A stretch of DNA of 64,000 bases from assembly GCF_020742345.1 (NCBI RefSeq), contig NZ_DYXC01000072.1, forward strand, positions 1 to 64,000, in the 5' to 3' direction. The notes under the pieces are model-generated. The model had not been told where the DNA came from. It ran no database searches and worked only from the letters and a program-made list of their open reading frames with translations. This DNA is from Enteractinococcus helveticum. GTDB lineage: Bacteria; Actinomycetota; Actinomycetes; Actinomycetales; Micrococcaceae. A program made the translations under genes and the position numbers. Positions within the stretch are counted from its first letter, which is position 1. Every line of letters starts with the position of its first letter. This document shows, in pieces, positions 46,626-56,416 of this stretch.

Positions 46626-47285
46626 CTACGCTGGGGGATGATTGGATACATCAAATCCGATGCTGCCATAAGCGACGAATCGACACGTATGCTCCACCGC
46701 GGTGTCTAACGGAATATTTGGGTGCGTTGCGGTCTGGCCGCAATATTCTTCAGCCCACCGGGTGGCCATGAATAAGACACTGGAGGCAATACCGCGGGTA
46801 ATAAACCGTGAACAGTCGACATCCAGAATCGAATTATCCAGGATATACGGGGAGACGAATTCCACTAACTCGCTGAGGAAATGTTCCACGCGTTCTTCCA
46901 GCTCGTTGGGATTGTCCATCGAGGTATCCAGCAATAATCGGTAATGTCCACGGGGATTTGCGGTGAACTCGAAGACGCCGTGCACGGCCCGATAGGCGAT
47001 GTCTTCATCTGCGGTCGGGGAATCCGGATCAACGGTTTGTATTGCGCTGGTGATGCGATTGCGCAGCGTGTCGAGCTGGCTGTCGATCAGCGTGAAGAAT
47101 AGATCGCGTTTATTTGCAAAGTGTTGGTATAGCACCGGTTTGGAGACCGCCGCACGTTGGGCAATGTCGTCCATTGTGGTTTGAGCGTAGCCACGCTCGG
47201 CGAAGACATCCAGCGCCACATCGATTAATTGGGCACGCCGTTGGTCGCGCGGTAGGCGAGTCTGGGGCGCAGTAGTCTTCGACAT
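46626..47285 (-). CDS. TetR/AcrR family transcriptional regulator
   Basis: A 219-residue repressor-type regulator. The helix-turn-helix lies at about 28-57 (TTMDDIAQRAAVSKPVLYQHF followed by KRDLFFTLI), typical of TetR proteins. The ligand-binding part is alpha-helical. AGGAAG precedes the ATG. It stands between hemA (same strand, upstream) and the DUF3107 gene (same strand, downstream), so its targets cannot be told. No palindromic operator was clearly seen around it. Confidence 0.9.
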   Translation of the reverse strand: MSKTTAPQTRLPRDQRRAQLIDVALDVFAERGYAQTTMDDIAQRAAVSKPVLYQHFANKRDLFFTLIDSQLDTLRNRITSAIQTVDPDSPTADEDIAYRAVHGVFEFTANPRGHYRLLLDTSMDNPNELEERVEHFLSELVEFVSPYILDNSILDVDCSRFITRGIASSVLFMATRWAEEYCGQTATHPNIPLDTAVEHTCRFVAYGSIGFDVSNHPPA

Positions 47286-47335
47286 TTTCAGCTTCCTGTT
47301 CTGGGCTGCTGCGTATGGGCTACCACGGCGGGCGG

Positions 47336-48694
47336 CTAGGCGGTGCGTTGTTCTGCTGCGCTGGTGTCCAGCTGTGCCGCAGCTTCGGTATTGGTGCGGC
47401 CAGTGTGCTGGCGATCTTTGGTAGCTTCTGCTACATCCAAACCGAACACGGTTTCCAGGGCTGCCTCATATTCTTCAAGCGTGCCATTGGCTGCAGCTTG
47501 TCGAGCACGCACGGTGGGTTCGTGCAGAATCTGACGCACCATGCGGCGCATGGCCAGTTTAACTTCTTCAGCGGCGGCAGTGCAGCCGTGTCGATCTTGC
47601 ACACGGGCCATTTCTTCTTCCAGCACAGCCATCGTGTGACCACGCAGGGTGACAATTGCGTCAGCTGCTGTGCGTTCGCGTTTTTCTGTTAGGTAGTCAT
47701 CTACGGCTTGGTCGACCAGCTGCTGTGCCTGGGTGATCGAGGCTTGCTGTTCGGTCGGGGCGGCCATTTTCACCGACTCTAAGGTGATGAGATCAACGGC
47801 TGGCAGATCGCCGATGGCCGGATCAAAGTCGTGCGTCAGGGCAAGGTCTAATACGGTGAGCCGGTGGGTTGCGTCTTCACGTAATTTTTCTAATTGAGTG
47901 GCACTTACGGTACGTTCGCCACCGGAAACACCAATGAGGACATCGGCTTCTGCAAAGGCGCCTTGAACATCTGAACCGCCCAGGGCCATGGCCCATCCGC
48001 CGCGATCTTCGACGAACTGTTGGGCGCGACCAGATGATGAGTGCACCGCGACATTCTTAGCGCCGCGGGCTTCAAGCTGAGCCAACGTGGTGCCGGCATA
48101 AGCGCCAGTTCCGACCAGCAGAATGTTGGCATCTTTCCAGAAGCGCTGTGCCCCGACAACTGAAGTCCCGGCACGTAATTCCGTGGCTAAATCCAAAGCA
48201 ACCGAGACGATGGAGCGGCCGGTTGCGCCTAATGCGGTTTGGGCTCCGATGTCTTTGGCGGTGCGGGTAGCGGTTTCAAAAAGTTTCGTGAGCGTACCCG
48301 TAGTGTGCCCGGCTTCACGAGCTTCAGACAGCGCGCGCCGGACCTGTCCGGCAATTTCTCGTTCACCTACGACCGCGGACTTTAGTCCCGAGCCAACTTC
48401 AAAGAGGTGTCGCACAGCAGCATCATTACGGTAGAGCTTGAAGGCTGTGGCAACGTCGTCATATGGCATACCGGTGGTTTCGGCAATGGTGTGCAAAATC
48501 GCTTTGGATGCCTGTTCAACATTTTGCGGGGATCCTGCCTCGGCGTAGATCTCGACGCGGTTGCAGGTCGATAGTGTCACAACGCCAGACACAGTGCCAC
48601 TAGAGATCGTTTCGGAGACCTCCGCAGAGCCGCTAGCTAACTGCGCCACCGTCTCGAGGTCCAACCAGGTGTGCGCTGCGACTAATGAAAACAT
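47336..48694 (-). CDS. hemA: Glutamyl-tRNA reductase HemA
   Basis: A 452-residue NADPH-dependent enzyme that reduces glutamyl-tRNA to glutamate-1-semialdehyde, the first step of tetrapyrrole synthesis. The catalytic Cys is in LSTCNRVEIY. The domain order (catalytic, NADP-binding with VGTGAYAGTTLAQLEARG, dimerisation) is complete. I take the ATG at 48694, with GGGAGG about 10 bases upstream; GTGs at 48697 and 48700 and a longer frame to 48745 are also possible. It is divergent from hemE across about 137 bases, the usual actinobacterial layout. Confidence 0.95.
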   Translation of the reverse strand: MFSLVAAHTWLDLETVAQLASGSAEVSETISSGTVSGVVTLSTCNRVEIYAEAGSPQNVEQASKAILHTIAETTGMPYDDVATAFKLYRNDAAVRHLFEVGSGLKSAVVGEREIAGQVRRALSEAREAGHTTGTLTKLFETATRTAKDIGAQTALGATGRSIVSVALDLATELRAGTSVVGAQRFWKDANILLVGTGAYAGTTLAQLEARGAKNVAVHSSSGRAQQFVEDRGGWAMALGGSDVQGAFAEADVLIGVSGGERTVSATQLEKLREDATHRLTVLDLALTHDFDPAIGDLPAVDLITLESVKMAAPTEQQASITQAQQLVDQAVDDYLTEKRERTAADAIVTLRGHTMAVLEEEMARVQDRHGCTAAAEEVKLAMRRMVRQILHEPTVRARQAAANGTLEEYEAALETVFGLDVAEATKDRQHTGRTNTEAAAQLDTSAAEQRTA

Positions 48695-48817
48695 CACCAC
48701 AATGCCTCCCATGGTACGAAATTTGGGCGCCGGAACAAAATGCACCCGACGGTTTCGCTGTTGGGGTGATCAGACCGATTGGGAGGACACGTACAGGCAA
48801 TGGCATTGGGTTGCTGG

Positions 48818-48823
48818 AATAAT
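48818..48823 (+). promoter_or_regulatory. Candidate -10 element for a leaderless hemE operon transcript
   Basis: AATAAT lies 8 bases before the ATG at 48832, with no ribosome binding site between them. It would drive the seven-gene heme operon as a leaderless transcript. A TTGGGT at 48806 is too close to be an ideal -35. Confidence 0.35.
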
Positions 48824-48831
48824 GAACTGTT

Positions 48832-49965
48832 ATGACCAAAGCGTTTTCTCAGTCTCCGGCCCTGCCGGCAACCCACCCACTCATAACCGACGACGCGGAG
48901 CGCTCGACCGCGGAGTCCGCGCTGATTAAAGGTTATCGAGGTCAGCAGGGACATCGTCGACCAGTCTGGTTCATGCGCCAAGCTGGCCGCTCGTTACCGG
49001 AGTACCGGAAATTGCGCGAGGGTACGACCATGCTGGAATCGTGCCTGATCCCCGATATGGCATCAGAAATTACCCTGCAACCAGTTCGTCGTCATGACGT
49101 TGATGCTGCGATCTTCTTTTCCGATATTGTCATCCCCTTGAAACTGGCCGGCATTGGTGTCGAAATCCAGCCCGGCGTCGGTCCGGTTCTGGATGCCCCG
49201 ATCCGCTCAGGCGAAGATATCAATAACCTGCCGGAACTGACCGACGACATATTTGCGCCCATCACCGAAGCGGTCAAACTCACTGTGGCTGAACTGGGCC
49301 CTCGTCCGCTGATCGGTTTCGCCGGCGCCCCATACACGGTGGCCGCCTATATGGTGGAAGGGCGTCCGTCACGTGACCACCTTGGTCCGCGAACGATGAT
49401 GCACAACGACCCGGAATCTTGGGACAGGCTGATGGCCTGGGCCGCCGAAGCCTCTGGGCGCTTCCTGCGAGCACAGATCATGGCAGGTGCCTCCGCGGCG
49501 CAACTTTTTGATTCCTGGGCAGGTTCGCTGTCTCGTGCGAACTATGAAACCGGAGTAATGCCATACTCCAAGCAAGCCATCGAACACATCTCAGATCTAA
49601 CCGGTCCGACCGGCGTTCCGCTGGTGCACTTCGGTACCGGTACTTCGGAGATCCTGGATCTGATGCGTGACACCGGTGCCTCCGTCGTCGGAGTCGACTA
49701 CCGACTGCGTCTGGACGAGGCAAACCGCCGGCTGGCCAATACCCCCGGACCGGATGGGCGTACGACGGTGCCGCTGCAGGGCAATATTGACCCGGCGCTG
49801 TTGGCTGCGGACTGGAGCGTGCTAGAAGCCCACGTGCGTGACGTTATTACTCAGGGGGCTCAAGCCCCAGGCCACGTATTGAACCTTGGTCACGGTGTGC
49901 CCCCAACCACCGATCCCACCGTACTGACACGTCTGGTGGAATTCATTCACTCGATCGATTACTAA
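48832..49965 (+). CDS. hemE: Uroporphyrinogen decarboxylase HemE
   Basis: A 377-residue enzyme that decarboxylates uroporphyrinogen III to coproporphyrinogen III. PVWFMRQAGRSLPEYRKLR is the substrate-binding Arg region, and ATIFFSDI-like DAAIFFSDIVIP and GFAGAPYTVAAYMVEG follow. The first 40 residues form a variable leader. It is the first gene of a seven-gene operon; the next start codon follows its stop with no gap. The start seems leaderless. Confidence 0.96.
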   Translation: MTKAFSQSPALPATHPLITDDAERSTAESALIKGYRGQQGHRRPVWFMRQAGRSLPEYRKLREGTTMLESCLIPDMASEITLQPVRRHDVDAAIFFSDIVIPLKLAGIGVEIQPGVGPVLDAPIRSGEDINNLPELTDDIFAPITEAVKLTVAELGPRPLIGFAGAPYTVAAYMVEGRPSRDHLGPRTMMHNDPESWDRLMAWAAEASGRFLRAQIMAGASAAQLFDSWAGSLSRANYETGVMPYSKQAIEHISDLTGPTGVPLVHFGTGTSEILDLMRDTGASVVGVDYRLRLDEANRRLANTPGPDGRTTVPLQGNIDPALLAADWSVLEAHVRDVITQGAQAPGHVLNLGHGVPPTTDPTVLTRLVEFIHSIDY

Positions 49966-51390
49966 ATGCCTCACGTAGTTGTCATTGGAGCCGGGATCGC
50001 CGGGTTAACCGCAGCCTATCGCGCGGTCAACGCCGGGCACCACGTGACGGTGCTCGAGGCCGCGTCCACCGCCGGCGGGGCCATCGCCCCGGCCACCTTT
50101 AAGCTGCCCGAAGGCCCGCTGACCGTTGACGCCGGTGCCGAAGCTTATGCATCCCGATCAACCCAGATGACCCAATTACTCTATGAGCTCGGTCTGGCCA
50201 ATCAAACGGTGACCCCAAACCCGGACGGCTCCTGGCTCTATCTGCCCCAGACCGGTGCGGTACCAGCACCCAAACTCGGCATGTGGGGGATTCCCGGTGA
50301 TCCAACAGCTGCCGAAGTGGTCCAGGCACTCGGCACCCAGGCGGCAGGACGTGCCGCAGCCGATTTGACGACGCCCATGACTACCTGGGCTCAACGTCGC
50401 GCCCAAGGCCAGCCAATCACCGTAGGGGAACTCGTAGCCGACCGGTTCGGCCCCGTGGCATTGGAGCGACTTGTCGCCCCCGTGGTGGCAGGTGTGCACT
50501 CGGCCGATCCGCATGAGCTCGACATTGACAAAATTGCCCCCGGTCTCCTGGACAAAGCCATCCAGCGGGACTCAGTGGCCAGGGCCGTCACCGATATGCG
50601 GGCTGCTGCACCGCCCGGTGCGGCGGTCAAAACCCTACCCGGTGGGATGCATCGACTTATCGAAGCCCTACTGGATGCCCTGAGTGACCGCGCCGAGATC
50701 CGGTTTGAAACGCGCGTGACCGCACTGGATCCGGCAACACGCACTGTGACGACTCAAACTGGTCAACGGCTGAGCGCAAACCAGGTGATCCTGGCGGTGG
50801 ATGCGCCCAGCGCCTACGACCTGCTATCGTCCAGCACCCAGCTGACCCAGCGACCTACCTACGGCACCGGGGTGGCAATCGTCTTACTTATCGTGGATGC
50901 TCCCGGTTTGGATGTGCACCCTCGTGGTACCGGGATGCTGGTATCACCTGCTGTTACGGATGTCCGGGCCAAAGCCGCAACCCATGTGACAGCAAAATGG
51001 CAGTGGGCTGCCCAGGCTGCCACGAGTCTGGCAAAGCATCGTCACATCATTCGGTTGAGCTACGGCAGAATTACTGATCCGACGGACGGTTCAGCCCCTG
51101 GACATGACACCGCAGACGCTGACCTGCTAGCCATGGCAGCCACAGATGCCTCCGCCATATTCGGTCTAGAACACCAGGAACTGAATGCAGGACTTATCGC
51201 CTCCAAAATTATCCGGTGGCGTCGTGCCATGCCACTGATCACACCTGAGAACACGTCCCGTATTCGCGCAGTACAAGAAGCCGCGCGCGCCACCAATTGG
51301 ATTCAGGTGACCGGGGCGTGGTTTGCTGGAACGGGATTAGCCGCAATAAGCCAGCATGTAACAGGACTACCGTTGAATCCGCTACAGTAA
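49966..51390 (+). CDS. cgoX: Coproporphyrinogen III oxidase CgoX (HemY/HemG-type)
   Basis: A 474-residue FAD-dependent oxidase. The dinucleotide fold VVIGAGIAGLTAAYRA leads to TVLEA, and the C-terminal FAD-binding end VTGAWFAGTGLAAI is present. Actinobacterial members of this HemY family act on coproporphyrinogen III in the coproporphyrin-dependent pathway, which fits the adjoining chdC gene. The ATG directly follows the hemE stop codon. It is often annotated hemG or hemY. Confidence 0.93.
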   Translation: MPHVVVIGAGIAGLTAAYRAVNAGHHVTVLEAASTAGGAIAPATFKLPEGPLTVDAGAEAYASRSTQMTQLLYELGLANQTVTPNPDGSWLYLPQTGAVPAPKLGMWGIPGDPTAAEVVQALGTQAAGRAAADLTTPMTTWAQRRAQGQPITVGELVADRFGPVALERLVAPVVAGVHSADPHELDIDKIAPGLLDKAIQRDSVARAVTDMRAAAPPGAAVKTLPGGMHRLIEALLDALSDRAEIRFETRVTALDPATRTVTTQTGQRLSANQVILAVDAPSAYDLLSSSTQLTQRPTYGTGVAIVLLIVDAPGLDVHPRGTGMLVSPAVTDVRAKAATHVTAKWQWAAQAATSLAKHRHIIRLSYGRITDPTDGSAPGHDTADADLLAMAATDASAIFGLEHQELNAGLIASKIIRWRRAMPLITPENTSRIRAVQEAARATNWIQVTGAWFAGTGLAAISQHVTGLPLNPLQ

Positions 51391-51440
51391 GTTCTACGTC
51401 GTGTAGAACAATGAAGTTCACGCAGCATGAAGGAGCAGAA

Positions 51441-52151
51441 GTGACTGAAGAAACCAAAGTCGTCCAAGGCGAAGAATCCGCAACCAGCTGGTTCACCACC
51501 TACACCGTATTCGCACGGGATAACGATGCCCCAGCCAAATCTGACGCGGATATCGCAAGGGACAACGAAGCCTTTGCCAAGCTGGTGGATCAACTGGCCG
51601 AACAGGGCGTGACGGTCCGAGGACTCTACGATGTTTCGGGTATGCGGGCCAAAGCCGACATCATGGTATGGATGTGGTCTAAATCCCCAGAAGCCCTGCA
51701 GGATGCGATCCGTCAGGTGCGCCGTTCGGGGCTGCTTTCGGGCACAACTTTGGCCTTCACCGCCATGGGTGCTGATCGCATGGCAGAATTCAACCCCGAA
51801 CACGTGCCCGCCTTCACCGAAGGCCGCAAACCACGCAAATGGTTGTGCTTCTACCCATTTGTTCGGTCATATGACTGGTACACCCTGGATCCTAAAGAAC
51901 GCGCCCGTATGCTACGCTCCCACGGTGAACTCGGTCAGGACTTCCCGGAAGTGTGGGCCAATACAGTTTCCGCATTCGGTCTTAACGACTGGGAATGGCT
52001 GCTGGGTCTAGAATCTCCCCGCCTGGACCGTCTGGTCGACATGATGCGCGCGCTGCGCGATAATGAAACACGCCACTATGTGCGCGAAGAAGTGCCCTTC
52101 TACACCGGGCGCTACATTGAAATTGACGAAGTTGCAGAGGTGCTGGCCTAA
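51441..52151 (+). CDS. chdC: Coproheme decarboxylase ChdC (HemQ)
   Basis: A 236-residue hydrogen-peroxide-dependent enzyme that converts coproheme to heme b by two oxidative decarboxylations. Signature parts are KPRKWLCFYPFVRSYDWY (catalytic Tyr region), MLRSHGELG with the heme-ligand His, and EVPFYTGRYI at the C-terminus. AAGGAG 8 bases upstream supports a GTG start at 51441; an ATG at 51411 and a longer open frame back into cgoX are less likely. It overlaps hemC by one base. The actinobacterial form lacks the ferrochelatase neighbour here. Confidence 0.95.
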   Translation: MTEETKVVQGEESATSWFTTYTVFARDNDAPAKSDADIARDNEAFAKLVDQLAEQGVTVRGLYDVSGMRAKADIMVWMWSKSPEALQDAIRQVRRSGLLSGTTLAFTAMGADRMAEFNPEHVPAFTEGRKPRKWLCFYPFVRSYDWYTLDPKERARMLRSHGELGQDFPEVWANTVSAFGLNDWEWLLGLESPRLDRLVDMMRALRDNETRHYVREEVPFYTGRYIEIDEVAEVLA

Positions 52152-53155
52152 TGGCCTACCGTATTGGAACCCGCGGCTCCGCATTGGCTACCACACAAAC
52201 TCAGTGGGTGGCCAATGCGATGACGACGGCGGAGACCGGATTTGAACAGGTCATCATCAAAACCAAAGGCGATGTGACCACCGGATCGCTGGCAAATCTG
52301 GGCGGCACCGGCGTCTTTGCCACTGCACTGCGCCAAGCCGTGATCGACGGCGAGGTTGACCTGGCCGTGCACTCGCTCAAAGATCTGCCGGCAAAACAAC
52401 CCGCAGAACTGCGCATCGCCGCGATTCCAGAACGTGCTGATTATCGCGACGCACTGTGCGCCGCTGATGGGATGACCCTCGACACCCTCCCCAAGGGCGC
52501 CAAAATCGGCACCGGCTCGCCACGCCGCGTGGCCCAGCTCCTAGCACTGCGCCCAGACCTGGAAATGGTCGACATTCGCGGCAACGTTCACACCCGGCTG
52601 GCGCGAGTCAAAGGCTATGAACACCACCACGACAACGCACCGGCCGCAGCGGGTGCACCCAAGGGCGACTTGGACGCCGTCGTATTAGCCTGCGCCGGCC
52701 TGGACCGATTGGGTTTACAATGGGCGATCACTCAGCGCATCGACTCCGAGATCATGCTGCCGGCTCCTGGTCAAGGCGCGCTTGCGGTGGAAGTCTCGGC
52801 CGAAAAAACTCTCGATGCCCCACTGGCCACCGCGCTAGCCGAGCACGATCAGCTCGCCGCCCGCCTCGAAGCCACCGCAGAACGTGCCCTGCTTGAAACT
52901 CTTGAAGCAGGTTGCGCCGCACCCCTGGGTGGTCTGGCACACCTCAGCGGCACCAGTCTGCGACTGGATGCAATCGTTGCGGCCATGGACGGTTCCAAAA
53001 CCATCCGCCGAGAAGCCAGCACGACCATCGCGCCGGAAGCCATCACCGATGCCACCCTGGACACCGCCTACCAGTTGGGTGTTGACGTCGCCAAGATGAT
53101 GCTCGTTGATGGCGCCGACCTGTTGCCACCGGGACCTGCACGCGGCAATCGATGA
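52151..53155 (+). CDS. hemC: Porphobilinogen deaminase HemC
   Basis: A 334-residue hydroxymethylbilane synthase. Conserved motifs are RIGTRGSALA at the N-terminus, VHSLKDLP, GTGSPRR, LPAPGQGALAVE and the dipyrromethane cofactor Cys in LEAGCAAPLGG. Its ATG overlaps the chdC stop codon by one base and its stop overlaps hemD by four, so translation is coupled. Confidence 0.96.
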   Translation: MAYRIGTRGSALATTQTQWVANAMTTAETGFEQVIIKTKGDVTTGSLANLGGTGVFATALRQAVIDGEVDLAVHSLKDLPAKQPAELRIAAIPERADYRDALCAADGMTLDTLPKGAKIGTGSPRRVAQLLALRPDLEMVDIRGNVHTRLARVKGYEHHHDNAPAAAGAPKGDLDAVVLACAGLDRLGLQWAITQRIDSEIMLPAPGQGALAVEVSAEKTLDAPLATALAEHDQLAARLEATAERALLETLEAGCAAPLGGLAHLSGTSLRLDAIVAAMDGSKTIRREASTTIAPEAITDATLDTAYQLGVDVAKMMLVDGADLLPPGPARGNR

Positions 53156-53895
53156 GAGTCATTCTGACCCGCCAACCCGCCCAGGCCGGCCACATTGAGG
53201 CCGGCCTGCAGCGGTTGGGATATCACCTAGGGTTTCTGCCGCTCACTGACTACCAGCTACCCGAGAATCTCGCGGCGCTACAGGCCATGGTCACCGGACT
53301 CCACGCCGGTACCTGGGACCAAGTGGTACTCACCAGTCCCAATACCATCCGCGCCCTGGTCAAATTAGGCTGGGATCCGGCGGTTACCGAAACACACACG
53401 ACCATCGCCGTCACCGGCCCCGGCACGGCCCGGGTCTTGCACAACCACGGGGCGACCAAAACCCCCTGGATGCCCACCGATGATGCTTCCGCCCAGGGCA
53501 TTCTGACCCAATTTCCCCGCGGACCGGGCCGCCTGGCACTGCCCCAGAGCCAAGCCGCCGGTCGTGCCATGACCCAGGGGCTGACCCAACGCGGCTGGGA
53601 TGTCACCCATGTTGTGGCCTACCACACCGTGAGCTACCCCGCTGCACCTCAGCGGGCCATATTGGCAACCAGCAACGGTGTGCTGACACCCACCAACCTC
53701 ACCTGCCACGACGTCGTCGTACTGACCGCACCCAGCGCCGCATCCCGCTGGGCCCAAATCGCAGTCGACGTCGCAGCGGTCATTGCCATCGGCCAACCCA
53801 CCCGTCGCGCCGCTGAACACCACCGTATTGACCTTGCCGCTACTGCAACCTCACCCGATGCCACCGGCATCGCCCAAGTTCTGCACCGTTTGTAG
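53152..53895 (+). CDS. hemD: Uroporphyrinogen-III synthase HemD
   Basis: A 247-residue two-domain enzyme that closes and inverts ring D of hydroxymethylbilane. The family is poorly conserved, but the N-terminal ILTRQPAQAGHIEAGL, the middle VVLTSPNTIRAL and VVLTAPSAASRW are typical of HemD. It overlaps hemC by four bases (ATGA), which strengthens the assignment. hemB follows 17 bases later. Confidence 0.9.
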   Translation: MRVILTRQPAQAGHIEAGLQRLGYHLGFLPLTDYQLPENLAALQAMVTGLHAGTWDQVVLTSPNTIRALVKLGWDPAVTETHTTIAVTGPGTARVLHNHGATKTPWMPTDDASAQGILTQFPRGPGRLALPQSQAAGRAMTQGLTQRGWDVTHVVAYHTVSYPAAPQRAILATSNGVLTPTNLTCHDVVVLTAPSAASRWAQIAVDVAAVIAIGQPTRRAAEHHRIDLAATATSPDATGIAQVLHRL

Positions 53896-53912
53896 AATCC
53901 GAAAGGACCCCA

Positions 53913-54881
53913 ATGTTCCCGCACCGCCCACGCCGCCTGCGCCAATCAGCCCCCATGCGCAACCTGGTTGCCCAGAATCGTCTGGCCCCGGCCGATCTCA
54001 TCCTGCCCGTCTTCGTCAAAGAAGGCGCCCAACAGCCCATCGATATTTCCTCCATGCCCGGCGTCCAACAGCACTCCATGGACTCGCTAAAAGCTGCCGC
54101 TCACGACGCTGCTGCCGCCGGAGTCGGTGGCATCATGCTATTTGGCGTGCCCGAAACCCTCGACGCCCAGGGCAGTGCGGGGGTAGATCCCAACGGCATC
54201 CTCAACGTCGCCATCCGGGAAGTAATCGCTGAAGTCGGCAACGACATGGTGGTCATGTCCGATACCTGCCTGGACGAATTCACCGACCACGGCCACTGCG
54301 GTGTACTTGATGCCGCCGGCAACGTGGATAATGATGCGACCAATGAAATCTATGCCAATATGGCTCTGGCACAGGCCGAGGCCGGTGTGCACGTCGTGTC
54401 CCCATCGGGCATGATGGACGGTCAAGTCGGCGTCATCCGCGAGGCTTTGGACGAAGCCGGATACACCAACACCACCATCCTGGCCTACTCGGCCAAATAC
54501 GCTTCCGCATTCTACGGGCCCTTCCGTGAAGCCGTGGACTCAGCACTGACCGGGGATCGCAAAACCTACCAAATGGACTCGGCCAACCGCACCGAAGCCA
54601 TTTTAGAAACCGAACTCGACATCCAAGAAGGCGCCGATATGGTCATGGTCAAACCCGCCATGAGCTACCTAGATATCCTGCGCGACGTCGCCGACATGTC
54701 CCCGGTCCCGGTTGCTGCCTACCAGATCTCGGGTGAATACGCCATGATCGAAGCCGCCGCCGCCAACGGTTGGATCGAACGCGTGCCAGCCATGCTCGAG
54801 TCCTTGACCGCGATCCGCCGCGCCGGTGCCCAAAACATTCTGACCTATTACGCCACCGAAGCCGCCCGACTACTTGCCTAG
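53913..54881 (+). CDS. hemB: Delta-aminolevulinic acid dehydratase HemB
   Basis: A 322-residue porphobilinogen synthase. The substrate-binding Lys residues are in AYSAKYASAFYGPFR and MVKPAMSYLD. The metal-site segment reads SDTCLDEFTDHGHCG, with one of the three Cys of the zinc type replaced by Asp, so the metal use may be mixed or magnesium-leaning. GAAAGGA lies about 9 bases before the ATG. It sits between hemD and hemL in the operon. Confidence 0.95.
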   Translation: MFPHRPRRLRQSAPMRNLVAQNRLAPADLILPVFVKEGAQQPIDISSMPGVQQHSMDSLKAAAHDAAAAGVGGIMLFGVPETLDAQGSAGVDPNGILNVAIREVIAEVGNDMVVMSDTCLDEFTDHGHCGVLDAAGNVDNDATNEIYANMALAQAEAGVHVVSPSGMMDGQVGVIREALDEAGYTNTTILAYSAKYASAFYGPFREAVDSALTGDRKTYQMDSANRTEAILETELDIQEGADMVMVKPAMSYLDILRDVADMSPVPVAAYQISGEYAMIEAAAANGWIERVPAMLESLTAIRRAGAQNILTYYATEAARLLA

Positions 54882-54890
54882 GAGACTTGC

Positions 54891-56189
54891 ATGACAACCA
54901 ATCAACAAGCCTTTGATACCGCCCGCGCCATTATTCCCGGCGGAGTGAACTCCCCGGTGCGCGCCTTTGGCTCCGTTGGTGGCACCCCCGCCGCCATGGT
55001 CAAAGCCTCGGGACCGTACTTGACCGATGTGGAAGGCAAAACCTACGTGGACCTCGTCGGCTCCTGGGGGCCGATGCTGCTGGGACACAACCATCCCGCC
55101 GTCGTTGAAGCCGTGCACACCGCGGTGGACGCCGGACTGTCATTTGGCGCCTCGACACCAGGTGAAGCCAAACTGGCCGAACTGATCGCCCAGATTATGC
55201 CGGTTGAACGCGTGCGTTTTGTCTCCACCGGCACCGAAGCCACGATGACGGCGATTCGTCTGGCCCGAGGCGCCACGGGCCGCAATCTGATCATCAAATT
55301 CGCAGGCCTCTACCACGGCCACTCCGATGGCCTGTTGGCAGCCGCCGGATCCGGTCTGGCCACCCAGGCCCTACCCGATTCTGCAGGGGTCCCCGAAGCT
55401 ATCACCAGTCAAACCCTGGTCTTGCCCTATAACGACGAAGAAGCCGTCAAACAGGCCTTTGACACCTACCCCGACCAGATCGCCGGGATCATTACTGAAT
55501 CCGCACCAGCCAACATGGGTGTGGTCCCACCAAAACCAGGCTTCAACACATTCCTGCGTGACATCACCACCCAACACGGTGCGGTGTTGATTATGGACGA
55601 AGTCCTCACCGGATTCCGTGCCAGCGCCCAGGGCGGATGGGGCTTAGAACACGCTGACTGGACACCGGATCTGTTTACCTTTGGCAAGGTTATCGGTGGG
55701 GGACTTCCCGTAGCATCGGTTGCCGGTACAGCCTCCGTCATGGATCTGCTGGCACCTGTCGGTCCGGTTTATCAGGCAGGGACCCTATCTGGAAACCCCA
55801 TTGCCATGGCTGCCGGCTACGCGACCCTGACCAACGCCACCGATGCAGTCTATGCCACCATCCAGCAGCGCTCGACCCAGCTACAAACTATGGTCGGCGA
55901 CGCACTGAATGCTGCCGGAGTCAACCATTCGATCCAAAATGCCGGAACCCTATTCTCGATCACCTTTGGCACCGCCAACACCCCGGTCATCGACTATGCA
56001 ACGGCCCAGGCACAAGAAGCCTTCCGCTACGGACCGTTCTTCCACGCGATGCTAGACCACGGGGTCTACTTGGCACCGTCAGTCTTTGAGGCCTGGTTTA
56101 TCTCCGCAGCCCATGACGACGACGCCATGCAGAAAATCTCCGATGCCCTACCTGCCGCAGCCCAGGCAGCAGCGGCCGCCACCGCCTAA
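54891..56189 (+). CDS. hemL: Glutamate-1-semialdehyde 2,1-aminomutase HemL
   Basis: A 432-residue PLP enzyme that converts glutamate-1-semialdehyde to 5-aminolevulinate. [15 protein letters not shown] at the N-terminus, the [10 protein letters not shown] region, [11 protein letters not shown] and the PLP lysine in [13 protein letters not shown] are all intact. AGGAGA precedes the ATG by 6 bases. It is the last gene of the heme operon and is followed by a strong terminator. With hemA it makes aminolevulinate by the C5 route. Confidence 0.96.
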   Translation: MTTNQQAFDTARAIIPGGVNSPVRAFGSVGGTPAAMVKASGPYLTDVEGKTYVDLVGSWGPMLLGHNHPAVVEAVHTAVDAGLSFGASTPGEAKLAELIAQIMPVERVRFVSTGTEATMTAIRLARGATGRNLIIKFAGLYHGHSDGLLAAAGSGLATQALPDSAGVPEAITSQTLVLPYNDEEAVKQAFDTYPDQIAGIITESAPANMGVVPPKPGFNTFLRDITTQHGAVLIMDEVLTGFRASAQGGWGLEHADWTPDLFTFGKVIGGGLPVASVAGTASVMDLLAPVGPVYQAGTLSGNPIAMAAGYATLTNATDAVYATIQQRSTQLQTMVGDALNAAGVNHSIQNAGTLFSITFGTANTPVIDYATAQAQEAFRYGPFFHAMLDHGVYLAPSVFEAWFISAAHDDDAMQKISDALPAAAQAAAAATA

Positions 56190-56200
56190 ACCTTCGTTAC

Positions 56201-56248
56201 ACAACATCCGCTGAGAGCCCCAGCACCGGGGATTTCAGCGGATGTTGT
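56201..56248 (+). terminator. Heme operon terminator
   Basis: A perfect 14-bp stem (56201-56214 with 56235-56248) with a smaller GC hairpin inside the 20-base loop. It starts 11 bases after the hemL stop. No T-run, but the stem is strong. Confidence 0.8.
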
Positions 56249-56341
56249 CGTTTCGACGTTCCGACTAGGAACAACGACGGCGGGCATCCTAGAGACCAGC
56301 TGGATAAGCGGCTGGAGCCTGTTGAAAGTCGTGAAAAACCG

Positions 56342-56370
56342 TTGTAACCCCAAGTACTGGCGCGTAGTCT
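56342..56370 (+). promoter_or_regulatory. Possible promoter of the gas vesicle operon
   Basis: TTGTAA at 56342-56347 and TAGTCT at 56365-56370 are separated by 17 bases, a weak sigma-70-like pair 47 bases before the first gas vesicle gene. Other TA-rich hexamers (56376-56398) lie closer to the start, so the call is tentative. A GGAGA ribosome binding site follows at 56408. Confidence 0.25.
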
Positions 56371-56416
56371 GATCCCTATACGACCTCCCTATTATTACCA
56401 ACACATTGGAGACGGG

